The notes under the pieces: model-generated
Told to the model about the DNA's origin: nothing
Seen by the model: only the letters and a program-made list of their open reading frames with translations
Database searches by the model: none
From: Terriglobia bacterium
GTDB taxonomy: Bacteria; Acidobacteriota; Terriglobia; Bryobacterales; Bryobacteraceae
Length of the DNA stretch: 64,000 nucleotides
Reading direction: 5' to 3'
NCBI GenBank assembly: GCA_020073265.1
Contig: JAIQFN010000013.1
Span: forward strand, 46,927-110,926
In this document: positions 61,189 to 64,000 of the stretch, piece after piece
How the letters are laid out: each line of letters begins with the position of its first letter
Numbering within the stretch: position 1 is the first letter of the stretch
Program-made: the position numbers and the translations under genes

Positions 61189-62423
61189 AGACTTACTTCC
61201 ACGTGGACATGGACGCGTTCTTCGTGTCCGTGGAAGAACTGTTCGATCCTTCGCTGCGCGGCAAGCCCGTGGTGGTGGGTGGCCAGGCCGATCAGCGCGG
61301 CGTGGTTTCGGCGGCATCCTACGCGGCGCGCAAGTTTGGCATTCATTCCGCCATGCCGCTCAGAACCGCCTACCGGCAGTGCCCACACGCGATTTTCGTC
61401 GACGGCCACCCGGAACGTTACCGCGACTACTCGCGCAAGGTTTACAAAGTGCTCCAGAGCTTTTCGCCGCAGGTGGAGATGGCCTCGGTGGACGAAGCCT
61501 ACATGGATCTCACGGGCACCGAGAAGCTGCACGGCCCGCCGCTCGCCGCCGCGCATCGATTGCACGAGACCATGAAGCGCGAGACGTCGCTCAACTGCTC
61601 CATCGGAATTGCGACCTCCCGGATGGTCGCCAAGGTCTCATCCGACCAGGCCAAGCCGAACGGCGTGCTGTGGGTGCTGCCGGGCCAGGAGGCGCGGTTC
61701 CTGGCGCCGCTCGACGTCCGCAAGATTCCTGGCGTCGGAAAAGTGACCGAAAAAAACCTGCAGGCCCGCGGCATCCGCAAGGTCGGCGATCTGGCGGCGC
61801 TCGATGAAGACTTCCTCCGCGAGCACTTCGGGCAATGGGGACTGGCGCTGGCGGGAAAATCGCGCGGCCTGGACGCGGGCGGCTGGTTTGACGGCGAGGT
61901 GGGCGAAGACAGCGACCCCAAGTCCATCAGCCACGAGTTCACCTTCAACGAAGACACCGCCGATGTCGACCTGCTCGAATCCACGCTGGCGCGGCTCTCG
62001 GAAATGGTCGGCCGCAGGCTGCGCGAACATGCGCTGTACGCCCGCACCGTGCAGTTGAAGCTGCGCTATTCGGACTTCACCACCATCACGCGCGCCCGCT
62101 CGCTCGATCACGCCACGCAGCTCGACACCGAGATTTTCCATCAGGCGCGCGCGTTATTCCGCGAGAATCGCAAGGCCAAATCGAAGGTGCGACTGTTGGG
62201 CGTGCACGCCTCGGGGCTGGAGGCGGGCGAGGGCCAGCTCAACCTGCTGGCCGAGGACTCGACCAACCGCTGGCGCAAGGCCCTGTCGGCGGTGGACCGG
62301 ATCCGCGACAAGTTCGGCGAAGACAGCGTTTCACTCGCGACCGGCTTGAGGGGCCGCTTCCGCGAGCGGGTGCACGAAAATCCCGCCGGCCTGCCCGGCA
62401 AAACGCCGCGTAAAGACTCATGA
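61185..62423 (+). CDS. dinB: DNA polymerase IV
   Basis: This 412-residue Y-family polymerase performs translesion synthesis. Catalytic carboxylates are D8 (FHVDMDAFF) and D103-E104 (SVDEAYMD). The thumb helix-hairpin-helix (IPGVGKVTEKNLQARG) and little finger follow, and GQLNLL near the C-terminus is a beta-clamp-binding motif. It is translationally coupled to prmC through ATGA. No LexA-type box is recognised upstream, since the promoter would be that of the operon. Confidence 0.95.
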   Translation: MKTYFHVDMDAFFVSVEELFDPSLRGKPVVVGGQADQRGVVSAASYAARKFGIHSAMPLRTAYRQCPHAIFVDGHPERYRDYSRKVYKVLQSFSPQVEMASVDEAYMDLTGTEKLHGPPLAAAHRLHETMKRETSLNCSIGIATSRMVAKVSSDQAKPNGVLWVLPGQEARFLAPLDVRKIPGVGKVTEKNLQARGIRKVGDLAALDEDFLREHFGQWGLALAGKSRGLDAGGWFDGEVGEDSDPKSISHEFTFNEDTADVDLLESTLARLSEMVGRRLREHALYARTVQLKLRYSDFTTITRARSLDHATQLDTEIFHQARALFRENRKAKSKVRLLGVHASGLEAGEGQLNLLAEDSTNRWRKALSAVDRIRDKFGEDSVSLATGLRGRFRERVHENPAGLPGKTPRKDS

Positions 62424-62473
62424 CAGCCGCGTATCTGCATCATGACAGCATTTCGATTGATGCTATGATAGCA
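62419..62473 (+). promoter_or_regulatory. Promoter and operator region of the second vapBC pair
   Basis: CATGACAGC occurs twice (62419-62427, 62441-62449), 22 bp apart, two helical turns. TGCTA-TGA-TAGCA (62461-62473) is an inverted repeat that covers the -10 TATGAT (62464-62469), which ends 6 nt before ATG 62476. The arrangement fits autoregulation by the antitoxin. Confidence 0.5.
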
Positions 62474-62475
62474 AC

Positions 62476-62739
62476 ATGAGAACAACCGTCACCCTGGACC
62501 CGGATGTCGAACGGTTGATCCGGAACGCTATGAAAGATCGAGGAGTCTCTTTCAAAGAAGCTCTCAATCAAGCGGCGCGCGCCGGATTGCGCCCTGAACG
62601 CCCGCAGCGGCGGAAGAAGTTTGTGCAGCCCTCGTTCCACATGGGAGCTGAGCAGTACTTCCGCTGGGACAAGGCTCTCGCCGCCGCGGAGGCCATGGAA
62701 GACGAGGAAATCACCCGGAAGCTGTCCTTGCGAAAGTGA
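62476..62739 (+). CDS. Ribbon-helix-helix antitoxin (VapB-like)
   Basis: This 87-residue protein starts with a ribbon-helix-helix: MRTTVTLDPDVERLIRNAMK and GVSFKEALNQAARAGL. The C-terminal tail (GAEQYFRWDKALAAAEAMED) should wrap the toxin. Its TGA overlaps the toxin GTG by 4 bp. The inverted repeats upstream are likely its operator. Confidence 0.88.
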   Translation: MRTTVTLDPDVERLIRNAMKDRGVSFKEALNQAARAGLRPERPQRRKKFVQPSFHMGAEQYFRWDKALAAAEAMEDEEITRKLSLRK

Positions 62740-63164
62740 TACTCGTAGACACCAACATTCTGATATACGCCGTCAACCGGGACGCGGTTCTCTACCAAAG
62801 GGCGAAGTCCTGGCTGGAGTCGGCGTTTTCAAAAACTGACACCATCGGCTTTTCATGGAACGTGCTCCTCGCTTTCCTTCGGATCACGACTCGACCCGGT
62901 CTGTTCGGTCGCCCACTCCCGCCAGAGACGGCGTTCGACGTGATCGCGTCTTGGCTGGATGAACCCTCGGCGACGTTAGTCCATCCCGGCCCGCGACACC
63001 TGCACATATTGCGCGCGCTCCTGGTCACGGTGGGCACAGGCGGCAACCTCACGTCTGATGCGCACCTGGCCGCTTTAGCCATCGAGCACGGAGCCGAGAT
63101 CTGCACGTTGGATTCCGACTTTGCCCGCTTCCCGGGCCTGAAGTGGCGCAATCCTCTCGGTTAG
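62736..63164 (+). CDS. PIN-domain toxin (VapC-like)
   Basis: This 142-residue PIN-domain protein starts MILVDTNILIYAVN (D5). The middle motif reads SWNVLLAFLRITTRPG; in relatives I recall, a glutamate is usual at the position of N, so the second acidic residue may be missing. TSDAHLAALAIEHGAEI and TLDSDFARFPG supply the later Asp residues. It is an RNase toxin, perhaps weakened. The start is GTG 62736, overlapping the antitoxin gene. The pair stands between dinB and khpA. Confidence 0.87.
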   Translation: MILVDTNILIYAVNRDAVLYQRAKSWLESAFSKTDTIGFSWNVLLAFLRITTRPGLFGRPLPPETAFDVIASWLDEPSATLVHPGPRHLHILRALLVTVGTGGNLTSDAHLAALAIEHGAEICTLDSDFARFPGLKWRNPLG

Positions 63165-63221
63165 GCAAATCCCACTCCGGGTCGCCCGACAGCGCTAAAC
63201 TACAAGCAGGCATACCTGTCG

Positions 63222-63452
63222 ATGAAGCAACTAATCGAAGACATCGCGAAGGCTCTTGTGGATTCGCCCGACGAAGTCAGCGTCAAGGAAGTGCAGGGCG
63301 AACAGGTGACGGTGCTGGAGCTACGAGTCGCTCCCAGCGACTTGGGAAAGGTCATCGGAAAGCAGGGTCGAACCGCGCGCTCCATCCGCACGCTGCTGGG
63401 CGCTGCCGGCATGAAGCTCAACCGGCGATTCACCCTGGAAATTCTGGAATAG
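63222..63452 (+). CDS. khpA: KH-domain RNA-binding protein KhpA
   Basis: This 76-residue protein is a single type II KH domain with the RNA-contact loop GKQG (46-49) in [16 protein letters not shown]. KhpA, often with KhpB, binds many RNAs and affects cell division and translation. In most genomes it lies between rpsP and rimM; here rimM follows directly but a vapBC pair precedes it. Confidence 0.93.
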   Translation: MKQLIEDIAKALVDSPDEVSVKEVQGEQVTVLELRVAPSDLGKVIGKQGRTARSIRTLLGAAGMKLNRRFTLEILE

Positions 63453-63453
63453 T

Positions 63454-63945
63454 CTGAAGCTGGTCACCATTGCCCGCCTGGTTCGGGCGCGCGGAAACAA
63501 GGGGGAAGTTGCGGCTCTGCCCCTGTCCAGCCAGGTCACGCGGGTGAAGAACGTGCTGGTGAACCAGGTCCCCATGGAAGTGGAGCGAGCCTGGATGCAT
63601 GGCGATCACGTCATCTTCAAGTTCGCCGGTGTGGACACGATCTCAGACGCCGAACGCCTGGCCGGCGCGGACGTGGCGATTCCGGCCGAGCAGCGCGAGG
63701 AAATTCCCGAGGGCGAATATTATCGCTCGGACCTGGTGGGCTGCGAAGTGTTCGACCAGCAGGGCCAGCCGCTCGGAACGGTGGAAAACTGGCAGGACAC
63801 CGGAGGCGCGCCGCTGGTGGAAGTGCGGTCCAAAGCCGGCAAGGAGCTGCTGATTCCATTCGCGAAGTCAATTTTCACCAGGATCGATCTGCAAAGCCGC
63901 CGCATCGAAGTGAACCTACCGGAGGGTCTCAAAGACTTAAACTGA
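63454..63945 (+). CDS. rimM: Ribosome maturation factor RimM, non-standard start
   Basis: This protein of about 163 residues assists 30S maturation by binding S19. The N-terminal core LVTIARLVRARGNKGEVAAL is conserved for RimM, followed by the PRC-barrel part (EGEYYRSDLVGCEVFDQQG and PLVEVRSKAGKELLIPF). The frame is open from 63415, but between there and GTG 63544 it has no ATG, GTG or TTG; starting at 63544 would remove the conserved core. CTG 63454, two bases after the khpA stop with GGAA just before it, or CTG 63460, is the likely start. A sequence error is possible. Confidence 0.9.
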   Translation: MKLVTIARLVRARGNKGEVAALPLSSQVTRVKNVLVNQVPMEVERAWMHGDHVIFKFAGVDTISDAERLAGADVAIPAEQREEIPEGEYYRSDLVGCEVFDQQGQPLGTVENWQDTGGAPLVEVRSKAGKELLIPFAKSIFTRIDLQSRRIEVNLPEGLKDLN

Positions 63946-63950
63946 ACAAT

Positions 63951-63997
63951 GTGGCGCACGCACTCGTGCGTGCCGCGTTCACACTCGTGTGAACGCC
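63951..63997 (+). repeat. Family A double-hairpin repeat, copy 9
   Basis: This is a consensus copy 5 bp after the rimM stop and close to the window end. Both stems match the majority sequence with loops ACTC/CTCG. Its place at a 3' end would suit terminator or RNA-stability effects. Confidence 0.92.
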
Positions 63998-64000
63998 TGC

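Overview
The window reads as chromosomal DNA of an acidobacterium of the Solibacter/Bryobacter type. The reasons are: high GC with strongly GC-biased third codon positions; a secreted FG-GAP protein ending in what I recognise as the Solibacter-type C-terminal domain (TIGR03437); an M56 peptidase joined to a GWxTD domain; many secreted proteins of the kind common in Acidobacteria; and a dispersed double-hairpin repeat scattered between genes. This is recognition from sequence, not a database search.

Layout. 1-5800: end of an unidentified gene, UDP-glucose dehydrogenase, accD, a zinc-ribbon protein and glycogen phosphorylase. 6100-11450: two secreted proteins, then a BlaI repressor with a frameshifted BlaR1-like M56 peptidase. 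11600-13800: a less GC-rich stretch with one membrane glycosyltransferase-like gene and a gene-poor flank. 13800-20850: YbjQ-like protein, GH57/DUF3536 enzyme, GAF-GGDEF-EAL protein, M20 peptidase and a membrane protein. 20880-27320: ilvD facing a ribH-nusB-glgA-trxA run, then lepA and a 51-residue orphan protein. 27380-35420: multicopper oxidase, lipoprotein, MsrB, secreted proteins, transglutaminase-like protein and a possible Sm-like small protein. 35430-38140: a vapBC-type pair and a ctaB-sco-DUF420 oxidase-assembly operon. 38270-44750: slipin-SPOR-lipA-lnt operon facing a moxR-ychF pair. 44830-47840: cobalt-type nitrile hydratase (nthA-nthB-accessory) and a cNMP-binding/DUF1003 protein. 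47910-56520: nuclease-like protein, NAD(P)-binding protein, pirin, nfo, acyl-CoA ligase, thioesterase, CYTH protein and larE. 56570-64000: beta-propeller protein, DUF1385-prfA-prmC-dinB, a second vapBC pair, khpA and rimM.

Themes. Glycogen metabolism is represented by glgP, glgA and the GH57 protein in separate units. Oxidase maturation (ctaB, sco, DUF420), lipid and lipoprotein processing (lipA, lnt) and translation (lepA, prfA, prmC, khpA, rimM, nusB) are the clearest functional clusters. Convergent neighbours repeatedly overlap at their 3' ends.

The strongest unexplained signal is repeat family A: nine copies of a roughly 47-bp element made of two adjacent hairpins. Its second stem exists in at least four different sequences that are all perfectly self-complementary, so structure rather than sequence is kept. 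A second family (B, two copies) has the same design. Other notable points are a set of -10 hexamers exactly 6 nt before start codons (apparent leaderless transcripts), a rimM gene without an ATG, GTG or TTG for its conserved N-terminus, and a frameshift in the M56 gene. No tRNA, rRNA, CRISPR array, insertion sequence or prophage was seen.
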